A stretch of DNA of 64,000 nucleotides from CAMXAS01 sp964442435. GTDB lineage: Bacteria; Bacteroidota; Bacteroidia; Bacteroidales; P3. Within the stretch, counting starts at the first letter, position 1. Each line of letters starts with the position of its first letter. A program made the translations under genes and the position numbers. Below the pieces are notes generated by a model. That model did no database searches. It was given only the letters and a program-made list of their open reading frames with translations, and had not been told where the DNA came from. The stretch covers positions 1-64,000 of the forward strand of contig CAYTZG010000003.1 of NCBI GenBank assembly GCA_964442435.1, written 5' to 3'. Shown in pieces: positions 24,802-33,777 of the stretch.

Positions 24802-26119
24802 GAACAAGCGACAGACGGAGATTTCGTTTCCGGAGGGGGCGTCCGCGCCCGATGCGGCCGCTTCCGCGCGGCGTGTGTTCAGCCTGCTGGACGTCTGCAA
24901 CAGCATCCATAAAACCATCACCGCCCGCTACGGTTCCGCCTTCTGGCTTCGCGCGGAAATGCACAAACTCAACTACTATCCGCCCTCCGGCCATTGCTTT
25001 CCCGAACTCTGTCAGAAAACCGACGACCGTATTGTGGCCGAAATGCGCGCCACGCTCTGGAGCGCCGACTACCGCCGCATCGTGGCCCGGTTTGAGCAGA
25101 CCACGGGCGAAGCCTTGCAGGAAGGCACCGAGCTGTTGATGCAGGTCACGATACAATATGAGCCCAAATATGGCCTGAGCCTGCATATTTTAGACATCGA
25201 CCCCGTGTTTACGTTAGGCAACCTGCAACGGCAGCGCATGGCCTGCGTGGCGCGTCTGAAAAAGGAAAACCTGTGGGCGGCGCAACAGCGTCTCGATTTT
25301 CCGCTCTTACCCAAGCGCGTGGCCGTCATTTCGGCCGTGTCAAGCAAGGGCTATTCCGACTTTATGCGCGTGCTGGAAAGCTATGCCGGCCGCTACGTTT
25401 TTCATACGAAATTGTTTACGGCGCTTTTGCAGGGCGATGCGTCGGTTGCCTCTATTTCAGAGGCTTTACAGCATATCGAACAACATAAGGGCGACTACGA
25501 TATTGTGGTCATCATCCGCGGCGGGGGCGGCGAAGTGGGTTTGAGCGGTTTCGACCGTTACGAGCTGGCTGCGGCCGTGGCGCGTTTCCCGTTGCCCGTG
25601 CTGACCGGCATCGGCCATTCCACCAACCTGACCGTGACCGAGGAAGTGGCTTATTACAACGGCATTACCCCCACGCAGGTGGGCGAATACCTTGTGGAGT
25701 CGTTCGCCACCTTCGAACGGGCGTTGGAAGTCATGACGCAGAACATCGTCTATTCGGCCGAAAACATCCTGCGGCGGCATTGGCATTTCTTGGAACGTGT
25801 GGGCGAGGCGGGGCGGCACGCGCTCCGGATTTGCCGGCAGGAGAGCCGTCAGCTCGAAACCATCCGGAAGGCCTTGCCCGCGCTCGCTGTCCGCAAAATC
25901 CGCTGGGAGCGGCAGCAGTTGACGCAATGGGAAAAATGGCTGCGGGCCGTCAGCCCCGAAAAAATCCTGCGCCGCGGCTTCGCCTATGTCTATAGCGGCA
26001 ACCGCATTGTCAAGGAGGCCGCCGACCTGCGCGCCGGCGACACGATACGCATCCGTTTCCGCCAAGGCGAGGCCGAGGCGGCGGTAACCCAAACCCGAAA
26101 AGTGACCAAAACCCGATAA
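24791..26119 (+). CDS. xseA: Exodeoxyribonuclease VII large subunit
   Basis: 442 residues. An N-terminal OB-fold domain (about 30-120) is followed by the catalytic domain with IRGGGGEVGLSGFD near 240 and PVLTGIGHSTNLTV near 270; a coiled-coil region leads to a C-terminal GFAYV segment. The catalytic stretch reads GHSTN where Escherichia coli has GHETD; I recall similar forms in Bacteroidota. Degrades single-stranded DNA with XseB. Overlaps gltX by 11 nt and is followed 3 nt later by xseB. Confidence 0.94.
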   Translation: MAAKNKRQTEISFPEGASAPDAAASARRVFSLLDVCNSIHKTITARYGSAFWLRAEMHKLNYYPPSGHCFPELCQKTDDRIVAEMRATLWSADYRRIVARFEQTTGEALQEGTELLMQVTIQYEPKYGLSLHILDIDPVFTLGNLQRQRMACVARLKKENLWAAQQRLDFPLLPKRVAVISAVSSKGYSDFMRVLESYAGRYVFHTKLFTALLQGDASVASISEALQHIEQHKGDYDIVVIIRGGGGEVGLSGFDRYELAAAVARFPLPVLTGIGHSTNLTVTEEVAYYNGITPTQVGEYLVESFATFERALEVMTQNIVYSAENILRRHWHFLERVGEAGRHALRICRQESRQLETIRKALPALAVRKIRWERQQLTQWEKWLRAVSPEKILRRGFAYVYSGNRIVKEAADLRAGDTIRIRFRQGEAEAAVTQTRKVTKTR

Positions 26120-26122
26120 ACC

Positions 26123-26365
26123 ATGGCAACGAAGAAAACCGCCGCAAAGCCCGATGGCGTTGGCGACGGCAAACCGGAAGTATCCTACACCAAGGCTTTC
26201 AAGGAATTACAGAAGATTGTGGACGAACTCGAAAGCGAAGAGGTGGAAATCGACGCGCTCGTTTCGCGGCTCCAACGCGCCGGCACCTTGCTCCAAATCT
26301 GCAAATCCCGTTTGAGCGCGACCGAGGCCGAAACGGAAAAACTGCTCGCTAAAATCGTGGAGTAG
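26123..26365 (+). CDS. xseB: Exodeoxyribonuclease VII small subunit
   Basis: 80 residues. The core YTKAFKELQKIVDELESEEVEIDALVSRLQRAGTLLQICKSRL is the typical helical hairpin of XseB, after a 20-residue Lys/Ala/Gly-rich N-terminal tail. It binds and stabilises XseA. Directly follows xseA. Confidence 0.94.
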   Translation: MATKKTAAKPDGVGDGKPEVSYTKAFKELQKIVDELESEEVEIDALVSRLQRAGTLLQICKSRLSATEAETEKLLAKIVE

Positions 26366-26388
26366 CAAGAAAGTTGGCGGAAAATGAG

Positions 26389-26437
26389 TATCTTTGCCGT
26401 TTTGCAACCCGGTTGCAAGTCGTTTGAATTACTTTTG
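26389..26437 (+). promoter_or_regulatory. Promoter/operator region of the metal efflux operon
   Basis: Two candidate -7 boxes, TATCTTTG at 26389-26396 and TACTTTTG at 26430-26437, enclose TTGCAACC-C-GGTTGCAA at 26402-26418. That palindrome can also be read as TTGCAA-N5-TTGCAA, the architecture of operator sites for some Fur-family metal regulators such as actinobacterial Nur. Position next to the start of transcription suits repression by a metal sensor; which regulator is unknown. Confidence 0.5.
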
Positions 26438-26470
26438 CAGCGTTTCACAAACAAGCATTAAGGGAAAACC

Positions 26471-27697
26471 ATGAAAATATTAGTCAGAACACTCGTGTAC
26501 GCCGGTTTGGTTTGCGCCGGCACGGCCTGTAAGCCGGCTTCTTCCGGCCGTTCGGCCGAAAAGGGCTACGAAGCCCATGTCCATAGCCACGAAGGCCACG
26601 ACCACGACCATGACCACGCGGGTCACGACCACGGCCATGCGTCCGTCGCCGCTACCGACGGCAATACGATTGCCTTTTCGCGGGCTTTGCAACAGAGAGT
26701 GCCGTTCGGCATAGAGACGGTGCGTTACGAGACGTTCGGCCCGGTCATCAAGACCGTGGCTTATGTGGAGCCTTCGCCCAACGATGAAATCAAGGTCATC
26801 GCCAAGGCCGACGGCGTGGTCATCTATCCGAGCAAGCCCTTCATCGACGGCAGCGAGGTCAAGGCCGGCCAGCAGGTGCTGAGCATCGGGAGCGGCGGTT
26901 TGGCCAACAACAATATCCAAATCCGTTTCAACGAGGCCTACAACCGCTATCGGCTGGCCAAGGCCGAATACGACCGCAAGGCGCCCCTGCGCGAGGATAA
27001 AATCGTGTCGGAAAAGGACTGGATGCGCGTCAGCACCGAATACAACAACGCCAAGACGGAGTACGAATACCTGCGCGATAACTTCTCCAAGCAGGAACAG
27101 ATGGTCAAAGCGCCCATGAGCGGCTATATCCGCGAAATGATGGTCCGCAACGGCGAATACGTCACGGCGGGTCAGACGTTGATGGTCATCTCCCAAAACC
27201 GCCGGAGTTTCCTGCGCGCGGAAGTGTCGCCGCGCCGCTATGCCGACGTCAAGAACATCGAAACGGCCGTGTTCCGCGAGAAGAACGGCGCCAAGGTCTA
27301 TACGCTTGACGAACTCAACGGGCATTTGGTGTCGTTCGGCCGCAGCGCCACGCTCGAAAGTCCGCTCATCCCCGTCGTGTTTGAAATAGACGCCGTGGAT
27401 ACGTGGATTCCGGGTTCGTTCGTGGACGTCTATATCCGCGCCATCGGCGACCGCGAGGTGCTGACGGTGCCCAATACCGCCATCGTGGAGGAAATGGGCA
27501 GCTATTTCGTCTTTGTCCGCATTACGGACGAATTGTTCGAGAAACGTCAGATAGAGAAAGGCCATACCGACGGGATGCGTACCGAAGTGAAGTCGGGCCT
27601 GACCGCCGGCGAACAAATCGTGGGGAAGGGCGCGATTTCCGTCAAATTGGCGCAGAGTTCGGGCGCGTTGGATCCGCACGCGGGTCATGCGCACTAA
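26471..27697 (+). CDS. Heavy-metal RND efflux periplasmic adaptor (CusB/CzcB-like) with His-rich N-terminus
   Basis: 408 residues. Lipoprotein signal with a Cys at residue 20 (AGTAC). Residues 36-56 hold ten histidines in HxH, HD and HG patterns, likely a metal-binding tail; the C-terminus ends DPHAGHAH. Between them lies a membrane-fusion protein: barrel-sandwich halves around 95-140 and 215-250 (VKAPMSGYIREMMVRNGEYVTAGQ), a helical hairpin in between and beta-barrel/MP domains after. It links the inner-membrane pump to the outer-membrane channel. Followed after 34 nt by the fused pump gene. Metal is probably Cu/Ag, Co/Zn/Cd or Ni; not resolved. Confidence 0.92.
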   Translation: MKILVRTLVYAGLVCAGTACKPASSGRSAEKGYEAHVHSHEGHDHDHDHAGHDHGHASVAATDGNTIAFSRALQQRVPFGIETVRYETFGPVIKTVAYVEPSPNDEIKVIAKADGVVIYPSKPFIDGSEVKAGQQVLSIGSGGLANNNIQIRFNEAYNRYRLAKAEYDRKAPLREDKIVSEKDWMRVSTEYNNAKTEYEYLRDNFSKQEQMVKAPMSGYIREMMVRNGEYVTAGQTLMVISQNRRSFLRAEVSPRRYADVKNIETAVFREKNGAKVYTLDELNGHLVSFGRSATLESPLIPVVFEIDAVDTWIPGSFVDVYIRAIGDREVLTVPNTAIVEEMGSYFVFVRITDELFEKRQIEKGHTDGMRTEVKSGLTAGEQIVGKGAISVKLAQSSGALDPHAGHAH

Positions 27698-27731
27698 GCA
27701 GGTGCGTCCCTAAACCAGAAAGGAGAAAGGC

Positions 27732-30700
27732 ATGTTAGATAAAATCATTCGCTTTTCCTTAACCCACGGGTTATGGATTGTGGTCGGGTCGCTCCTGATT
27801 ATAGCCGGCGGGCTGTACACGACCGAAAAGATGGATATAGACGTCTTCCCCGACCTGACGGCGCCTACGGTCGTGGTCATGACCGACGCCGGCAACCTGG
27901 CGGCCGAGGAGGTGGAACGGCTGGTGACGTTCCCGATAGAAACGGCCGTGAACGGCGCCACCGACGTGCGGCGCGTGCGTTCTTCGTCGCGTCCGGGCTA
28001 TTCGTTCGTTTGGGTGGAATTCGACTGGGGCACCGACATTTTCAAGGCGCGTCAGATTGTGAGCGAAAAGATGGTGACCTTGGCCGAGAGCCTGCCCGCC
28101 GACGTGACGCCCGTGTTGGCGCCGCAGTCAAGCGTCATGGGCGAAATCATCTTTATCGGGATGCAGTCCTCCACCACGTCGATGATGGACTTGCGGACCT
28201 TGGCCGAATGGGTCATCAAGCCGGCCATTTTGGCCACGGGCGGCGTCTCGCAGGTTACGATTATCGGCGGCGACTACAAGCAGTATCAGGTTTTGGCCGA
28301 CCCCGTGCGCATGAACGCCTACGACGTGACGCTTTCCGACATAGAAGAGGCGGTGCGCGCCTTGGGTGAGAACGCCTCGGGCGGCGTGGTGCGCGAATAC
28401 GGCAACGAATACGCCTTGCGCGGGATGTCGCGCACGACCGACCTGACGGAAATGGAAGAGACGTTGCTCAAGATATACGAGGGCAAGCCCGTCTTTTTAG
28501 GCGATGTGGCCAAAGTGCAAATCGGCAGCGCCGTCAAGATGGGTTACGCTTCGCAGAACGCACAGCCGGCCGTATTGCTCTCCGTTTCCAAACAGCCTAA
28601 CGTCAATACGTTGGAGGTTACGCGCAATATCGAAAAACGTATGGCCGAGCTCAAGACCTCCCTGCCGGCCGACGTCGTTTTGGATACCGAAATCTTCAAG
28701 CAGGCCGATTTCATCGAGGCTTCGGTCAACAATGTGGGCCGGGCGCTGTTGGAGGGCGCGGCCTTCGTCATCCTCATCCTGTTCCTGTTTCTCGGCAGCT
28801 TCCGCACGACGCTCATCTCGGTGCTGGCCATCCCGCTTTCGCTTCTTGGCACGATGATCGTGCTCTATCTGTTGGGCATGAACGTCAACACGATGACGTT
28901 GGGCGGTATGTGCATCGCCATCGGCTCGCTCATCGACGACGCCATCATCGACGTGGAGAACGTCTATAAGCGGTTGCGCGAGAACCACCAGTTGCCGCGC
29001 AGCAAGCGGAAGTCCATTAAAGAAGTGGTTTTCAGTGCTTCCACCGAAATTCGCGCCTCCATCCTCAACGCCACGTTCATCATTATCGTCGCGTTCATCC
29101 CGTTGTTCTTCCTTTCGGGCATGGAAGGGCGGATGCTCAAGCCGCTGGGCGTAGCCTATATCGTATCGTTGTTGATGTCGTTGCTCGTGGCCATGACGGT
29201 AACGCCGCTGCTCTGCCGCTATATGCTCGGTTCCGAGAAATACCTTGCCAAACAGGAGCGTAAGGGGCGTTTCACACGTTGGCTCGCGCGGGGCTATTCC
29301 CGCTCGCTGAATTGGGCGCTCAACCACAAGAAAACCGTAGTCGGAACCGCCATCGTACTGTTGCTGGGCGCCGGCTATGTCTATACTACGTTCGGCCATG
29401 GCTTCCTGCCCGACTTTAACGAAGGTTCGCTTACGATTTCCGTTGTGACCCAACCCGGCATCTCGTTGGACGAAAACCACCAGGTGGGCAATTTGGTCGA
29501 AGCCCAGCTGTTGCAGATTCCCGAAGTGCGCGGTACGTCGCGCCGCACGGGCCGCGGGGAGCTGGACGAACACTCGCAGGCCACCAACAGCGCGGAGATA
29601 GACGTCAAGTTCACGTTGCTCCACCGCTCGCGCGAGGCGTTCATGGAAGACGTCCGCGCGCGTCTGGCGGCCATTCCGGGCATCGCCTCCACCGTGGGGC
29701 AGCCGTTGGGTCACCGCATCGACCATATGCTTTCCGGCACGCGCGCCAACATCGCCATCAAGCTGTTCGGCACCGATTTGAGCCGTATGTTCCAGATTGC
29801 CAACCAAATCAAGTCAGAGATAGCCGACATCGACGGGCTGGTGGACGTAAGCGTGGAACAGCAGACGCTGACGCCCGAATGGCATATCAAGCCCGACCGC
29901 GCGGCCTTGGCGCGTTACGGCATCTCGCTCTCGGAATTCAACGATTTCGTGCAGACGGCCTTTGCCGGCAACGTCGTGGCGCAGGTTTACGAAGGACAGC
30001 GCAGTTTCGACCTCATGGTGCGGCTCTTGCCCGACTACACGAACACGATAGAGGGCATCCGCTCGGCCCTGATTGCCACCAAGTCGGGCAAGAAGGTCAC
30101 GTTGGAGGAAGTGGCCGAAATCGTTTCGGTGGGCGGCGCCAACGCCATCAGCCGCGAGAACGTGGAGCGTAAAATCGTAGTGTCGGCCAACGTGGCGGGC
30201 CGCGATTTGCAAGGCGCGGTGGATGAAATCGAAAACACCATCCGGCAAAAAATCGTACTGCCGGAAGGCTACCATATCAACTACGGCGGACAGTTCGAAA
30301 GCGCGCGTTCGGCCTCCCGGACGCTGCTCTTGGCGTCGTTGGCGGCCCTGCTCCTCGTGTTCATGCTGCTGTACGTCGAATTCAAGGAAGTGTCGCTCTC
30401 GGCCATGGTGCTGTTGAACCTGCCGCTGGCGCTGATAGGCGGCATCGCGGCCATCTACCTCACGTCCGGCATCGTCAGCATCCCGTCCATCATCGGCTTC
30501 ATCACGCTCTTCGGTATCGCCACGCGCAACGGTATCCTGCTTATCTCGCGCTACCGTCACCTGCAGGCCGAGCAACAGGGCCTGCCGCTGCGCGACCTTA
30601 TCCGCAAGGGCTCCGAAGACCGTCTGAACCCGATTCTCATGACCGCGCTGACGTCGGCCTTGGCCTTGGTGCCGCTCGTCCTGAACGGCGACCAGTCCGG

Positions 30701-32183
30701 CAACGAAATCCAAAGCCCGATGGCGGTCGTCGTGCTGGGCGGTCTGTTGACGTCCACGCTGTTGAACATCTACGTCATCCCCGTCGTTTACGAGTGGTTC
30801 CGCAAGCGGAAGACGTCCACGCAGACCATCAGCGGCGGCTTCAAGAACGCGCTGGCCACAACGGCCGTGCTGCTGGCCTCGGCCGCGCTGCCGGCCCTGT
30901 CCACGTCCGCGCGGGCGCAGTCGGCCAAGTCGGTCAACCCCACGGTGGCGACGGTGGCCGTCACGGGCCTGTCGGACGTATCGGCGCAGAAGATGAATAA
31001 GAAAGACACGGTGGCCATGGAACTGCAGGGCGAACCCATTTCCGACGAGCCCAAATCCTATGCCGACATCAAGGAACTCATGGCCGATTTGGAATACGTC
31101 AGCCCGGCCCTGCAAGCCCTCAAGAGCGCGGCCGACGCCGAGAAATACAGCTACAAGACCGGCTTGGTGCCCGGCGACCCCGAGGTGGGTTTCTCCTACA
31201 AATGGGGCACCAGAGGCGCCGCCGACGAGGCGGAATTGGAGGTGGTGCAGGCCTTTGAGTTCCCCGCCGTTTACGCCTACGCCAAGAAACTGTCCGACCT
31301 CAACGTGCGCAACGCCGACCTGCGTTACGAACGCGCCCGCCTGGCCTGGTACGTGGAAGTGCGCCAACTCTGCGTTCGCGTCGTCTATTACAACGCGATG
31401 GAGAAACTCTGGCGCCGCCGCATGGAGCAGGCCGATACGCTGCTGGACGCCTATCAAAAGACGTTCCGTATGGGCGAGACCAACAGTCTGGACATGAACA
31501 AGGCCCGCATGAACTGGGTCAAGCTCCGCAACGAATATCAAAACCTGCTGATTGACCGCGAGAGCCTTGAAATGGAGCTGAGCCGCCTGATGGGCGGCGC
31601 GCCCGTGCGGCTGTTGCAGTCCGACTACGACCCGATGGAATGGCCGGCCGATTTCGACCGGTGGTACAACGAAATGAGCATCTGGCACCCCGCGCTCATG
31701 CTGTCGGAGGGCGAGGCCGACGCCGCCAAGAAAGGCGTGGAACTCAACACCGCCCACGCTTTTCCCTCGTTCAAGGTGGGCTATAAGGGCGAAAACATCT
31801 TCAACGAAGGGCTGCACGGCGTGGTGGTCGGCATGAGCCTGCCGCTGTGGGAGAACAAAAACAAGGTAAAGCAGGCCAAATTAGCCAATATGTCGGCCGA
31901 AATGTCGTTGAAAGACGTGCAGTTGGCCACGCACGCCAAATATTCGACGCTCTACGCCAAGGCCGTCCAGTTGCAGAAAACGGTGGCGGAATACCGCAAG
32001 ACCATCGCCGAGGCCGGCAATACGACGCTGTTGGGCAAAGCCTTGCGCGCCGGCGAGATTTCGCTGTTGGAATACCTTGTAGAGCAGGACTATCTGTTTG
32101 AACTCTATGCGGTGTATTGGGAAGCCTACCGCGATTTGGCGCTGATTTACGCCGAATGGGAGGCGTTGGCCGCCCAGCGGTAA
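27732..32183 (+). CDS. Heavy-metal RND pump fused to a TolC-type outer-membrane channel (CusA-CusC fusion)
   Basis: 1483 residues. Residues 1 to about 1030 are a CusA/CzcA-type RND pump: DVFPDLTAPTVVVMTDA, the TM4 acidic set SLIDDAIIDVENVYKRL near 398, two groups of membrane segments and two periplasmic loops. Residues about 1035-1062 look like a signal peptide placed internally: a basic start (RKRKTS...FKN), a hydrophobic stretch ALATTAVLLASAALPAL and an AxA-type site ARAQ. Residues about 1110-1483 match one TolC/OEP helical channel protein. A good SD-like AGGAGA precedes the ATG. Proton-driven export of metal ions across both membranes is inferred from family. Confidence 0.9.
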   Translation: MLDKIIRFSLTHGLWIVVGSLLIIAGGLYTTEKMDIDVFPDLTAPTVVVMTDAGNLAAEEVERLVTFPIETAVNGATDVRRVRSSSRPGYSFVWVEFDWGTDIFKARQIVSEKMVTLAESLPADVTPVLAPQSSVMGEIIFIGMQSSTTSMMDLRTLAEWVIKPAILATGGVSQVTIIGGDYKQYQVLADPVRMNAYDVTLSDIEEAVRALGENASGGVVREYGNEYALRGMSRTTDLTEMEETLLKIYEGKPVFLGDVAKVQIGSAVKMGYASQNAQPAVLLSVSKQPNVNTLEVTRNIEKRMAELKTSLPADVVLDTEIFKQADFIEASVNNVGRALLEGAAFVILILFLFLGSFRTTLISVLAIPLSLLGTMIVLYLLGMNVNTMTLGGMCIAIGSLIDDAIIDVENVYKRLRENHQLPRSKRKSIKEVVFSASTEIRASILNATFIIIVAFIPLFFLSGMEGRMLKPLGVAYIVSLLMSLLVAMTVTPLLCRYMLGSEKYLAKQERKGRFTRWLARGYSRSLNWALNHKKTVVGTAIVLLLGAGYVYTTFGHGFLPDFNEGSLTISVVTQPGISLDENHQVGNLVEAQLLQIPEVRGTSRRTGRGELDEHSQATNSAEIDVKFTLLHRSREAFMEDVRARLAAIPGIASTVGQPLGHRIDHMLSGTRANIAIKLFGTDLSRMFQIANQIKSEIADIDGLVDVSVEQQTLTPEWHIKPDRAALARYGISLSEFNDFVQTAFAGNVVAQVYEGQRSFDLMVRLLPDYTNTIEGIRSALIATKSGKKVTLEEVAEIVSVGGANAISRENVERKIVVSANVAGRDLQGAVDEIENTIRQKIVLPEGYHINYGGQFESARSASRTLLLASLAALLLVFMLLYVEFKEVSLSAMVLLNLPLALIGGIAAIYLTSGIVSIPSIIGFITLFGIATRNGILLISRYRHLQAEQQGLPLRDLIRKGSEDRLNPILMTALTSALALVPLVLNGDQSGNEIQSPMAVVVLGGLLTSTLLNIYVIPVVYEWFRKRKTSTQTISGGFKNALATTAVLLASAALPALSTSARAQSAKSVNPTVATVAVTGLSDVSAQKMNKKDTVAMELQGEPISDEPKSYADIKELMADLEYVSPALQALKSAADAEKYSYKTGLVPGDPEVGFSYKWGTRGAADEAELEVVQAFEFPAVYAYAKKLSDLNVRNADLRYERARLAWYVEVRQLCVRVVYYNAMEKLWRRRMEQADTLLDAYQKTFRMGETNSLDMNKARMNWVKLRNEYQNLLIDRESLEMELSRLMGGAPVRLLQSDYDPMEWPADFDRWYNEMSIWHPALMLSEGEADAAKKGVELNTAHAFPSFKVGYKGENIFNEGLHGVVVGMSLPLWENKNKVKQAKLANMSAEMSLKDVQLATHAKYSTLYAKAVQLQKTVAEYRKTIAEAGNTTLLGKALRAGEISLLEYLVEQDYLFELYAVYWEAYRDLALIYAEWEALAAQR

Positions 32184-32204
32184 GAGAGGCCGCCGGCGCG
32201 CCCG

Positions 32205-33740
32205 TCAGAGCGTGCGCCGCATCCGGGCCACGGGAATGTCGAGTTGCTGGCGGTATTTGGCAATCGTGCGCCGCGCCACGCTCAGCCCCTGTTTCTTCAG
32301 TTCCTCCACCAAAACGTCGTCCGAAAGCGGGGCCGTCTTGTCCTCATGGTCGATGAGCGTTTTCAAGGCTTCCTTGATACGCGCCGTCGATATTTCCGTA
32401 CCTTCTTCGTTCTGAATGCCTTGCGAGAACAGGGTTTTGAGCGCGATGATGCCGAAGGGCGTCTGGATGTATTTCTGCGCCGTCACGCGCGAGACCGTCG
32501 AGATATCGTAGCCCGTCTCGGCCGCTATGTCTTTGAGCCGCATGGGTTTAAGCCGGTGCGGGTCACCGCTCAGAAAGTAGTCTTTCTGGAAGTTCACAAG
32601 GCAGTTGCCGATGGTCAGCAGCGTCTGTTGGCGTTGGCGCACCATGTCGATGAACCAGCGCGCCGCGTCGATTTTCTCCTTGACGAACTGGGCGGCCTCG
32701 CGGTTGGCGCGGCTCTGCTTGTCGTCCTTGTAGGTCTGGAGCATCTGGTTGTAGGCGCCGCTCACCTTCAGCACGGGTTCGTTCTTGTTGTGCAGCGTCA
32801 GCACCAAGTCGTCATCGTCGTAAAACAGATAGAAGTCGGGCACGATGCCGGGGTTCTGCCGCGTGGCGTCGTGGCCGTTCCAGGCCGCGCCGGGCTTGGG
32901 GTTCAGCCCCGAAAGCAGTTGCAGCACGCGTTGCAGCTTGTCTTCGTCTATGTGCAGCCGTTCGGTCAGATGCTCGTAGCGGCGTTTGAGGAAATCTTCG
33001 AAATAGCGGTCGGTGAGCCGCAGGGCCAACGTCAACAGTTCGGCCTCCTCGGGCGTTTCATTTTCCCGTTCCAGCTGCTTTAATTGGATTTTAAGACACT
33101 CTTGCAGGTTTTGGGCGGCAACACCCGGCGGGTCGAGCGATTGTACGGCAGAAAGCACCTTTTTGACTTCCGCGGCCGTCACGTCCAGCCCGCCGTAAAA
33201 GGCCAGGTCGTTGGCGATGGCTTCGGGTGTGCGTTGCAGATAGCCGTTTTCGTCTATATTGCCCACGATGACCTCGCCGATTTGCTTTTCGGTGGCCGAC
33301 AGCGGCAGAAAGCCCAGTTGCGAGAGCAGGTATTCCTGAAAGCTCTCGGCCGACGCCAAGGGCGTCTCGTAGCGGTCGTCCTCCGACGGATAATTGTTGT
33401 CACGGCGCTTGTAGGCGTAGTCCTCGCGGTCTTCATCGTTGAGGTAATCGTCTATGTTCCACTCCGTTTTCTCGTCCGTGGCCGCCGGCAGGCCGTCTTC
33501 CGTCCAGTCCTCCGACGTCTTTTCCAAGTCCTCGTCGTGCGCTTCTTCCGCCACGGGCGCGGTCTCGTCGGTCGAAATCTCCTCCAAGGCCGGATTGTTC
33601 TCCAATTCGTCCTTGATGCGTTGCTCCATGGCCACGGTGGGCAGCTGCAGCAACTGCATGAACTGGATTTGCTGCGGCGAGAGTTTCAGCAGCAGCCGCT
33701 GGTCCAGACTCTGTCGGAAATCGGTTTTGTAATCGGCCAT
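32205..33740 (-). CDS. rpoN: RNA polymerase sigma-54 factor
   Basis: 511 residues. Region I (Gln/Leu-rich: LSPQQIQFMQLLQLP) is at residues 18-35, an acidic region II spans about 50-115, and the core-binding and DNA-binding domains follow. The C-terminal RpoN box is present as ARRTIAKYRQQLDIP near 490. It directs transcription from -24/-12 promoters, which need AAA+ activators; none is encoded in this window. ygiQ lies 37 nt upstream on the same strand. Its stop is 21 nt from the convergent efflux pump stop with no clear terminator between. Confidence 0.96.
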   Translation of the reverse strand: MADYKTDFRQSLDQRLLLKLSPQQIQFMQLLQLPTVAMEQRIKDELENNPALEEISTDETAPVAEEAHDEDLEKTSEDWTEDGLPAATDEKTEWNIDDYLNDEDREDYAYKRRDNNYPSEDDRYETPLASAESFQEYLLSQLGFLPLSATEKQIGEVIVGNIDENGYLQRTPEAIANDLAFYGGLDVTAAEVKKVLSAVQSLDPPGVAAQNLQECLKIQLKQLERENETPEEAELLTLALRLTDRYFEDFLKRRYEHLTERLHIDEDKLQRVLQLLSGLNPKPGAAWNGHDATRQNPGIVPDFYLFYDDDDLVLTLHNKNEPVLKVSGAYNQMLQTYKDDKQSRANREAAQFVKEKIDAARWFIDMVRQRQQTLLTIGNCLVNFQKDYFLSGDPHRLKPMRLKDIAAETGYDISTVSRVTAQKYIQTPFGIIALKTLFSQGIQNEEGTEISTARIKEALKTLIDHEDKTAPLSDDVLVEELKKQGLSVARRTIAKYRQQLDIPVARMRRTL

Positions 33741-33777
33741 GCGCGTTTTATAAAAACGAGGCTAATTTACGAAAAAT

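Noticed and set aside
29814..31817. 667-residue minus-strand frame opposite the efflux pump
   Set aside because: Antisense shadow of a clear RND pump gene.
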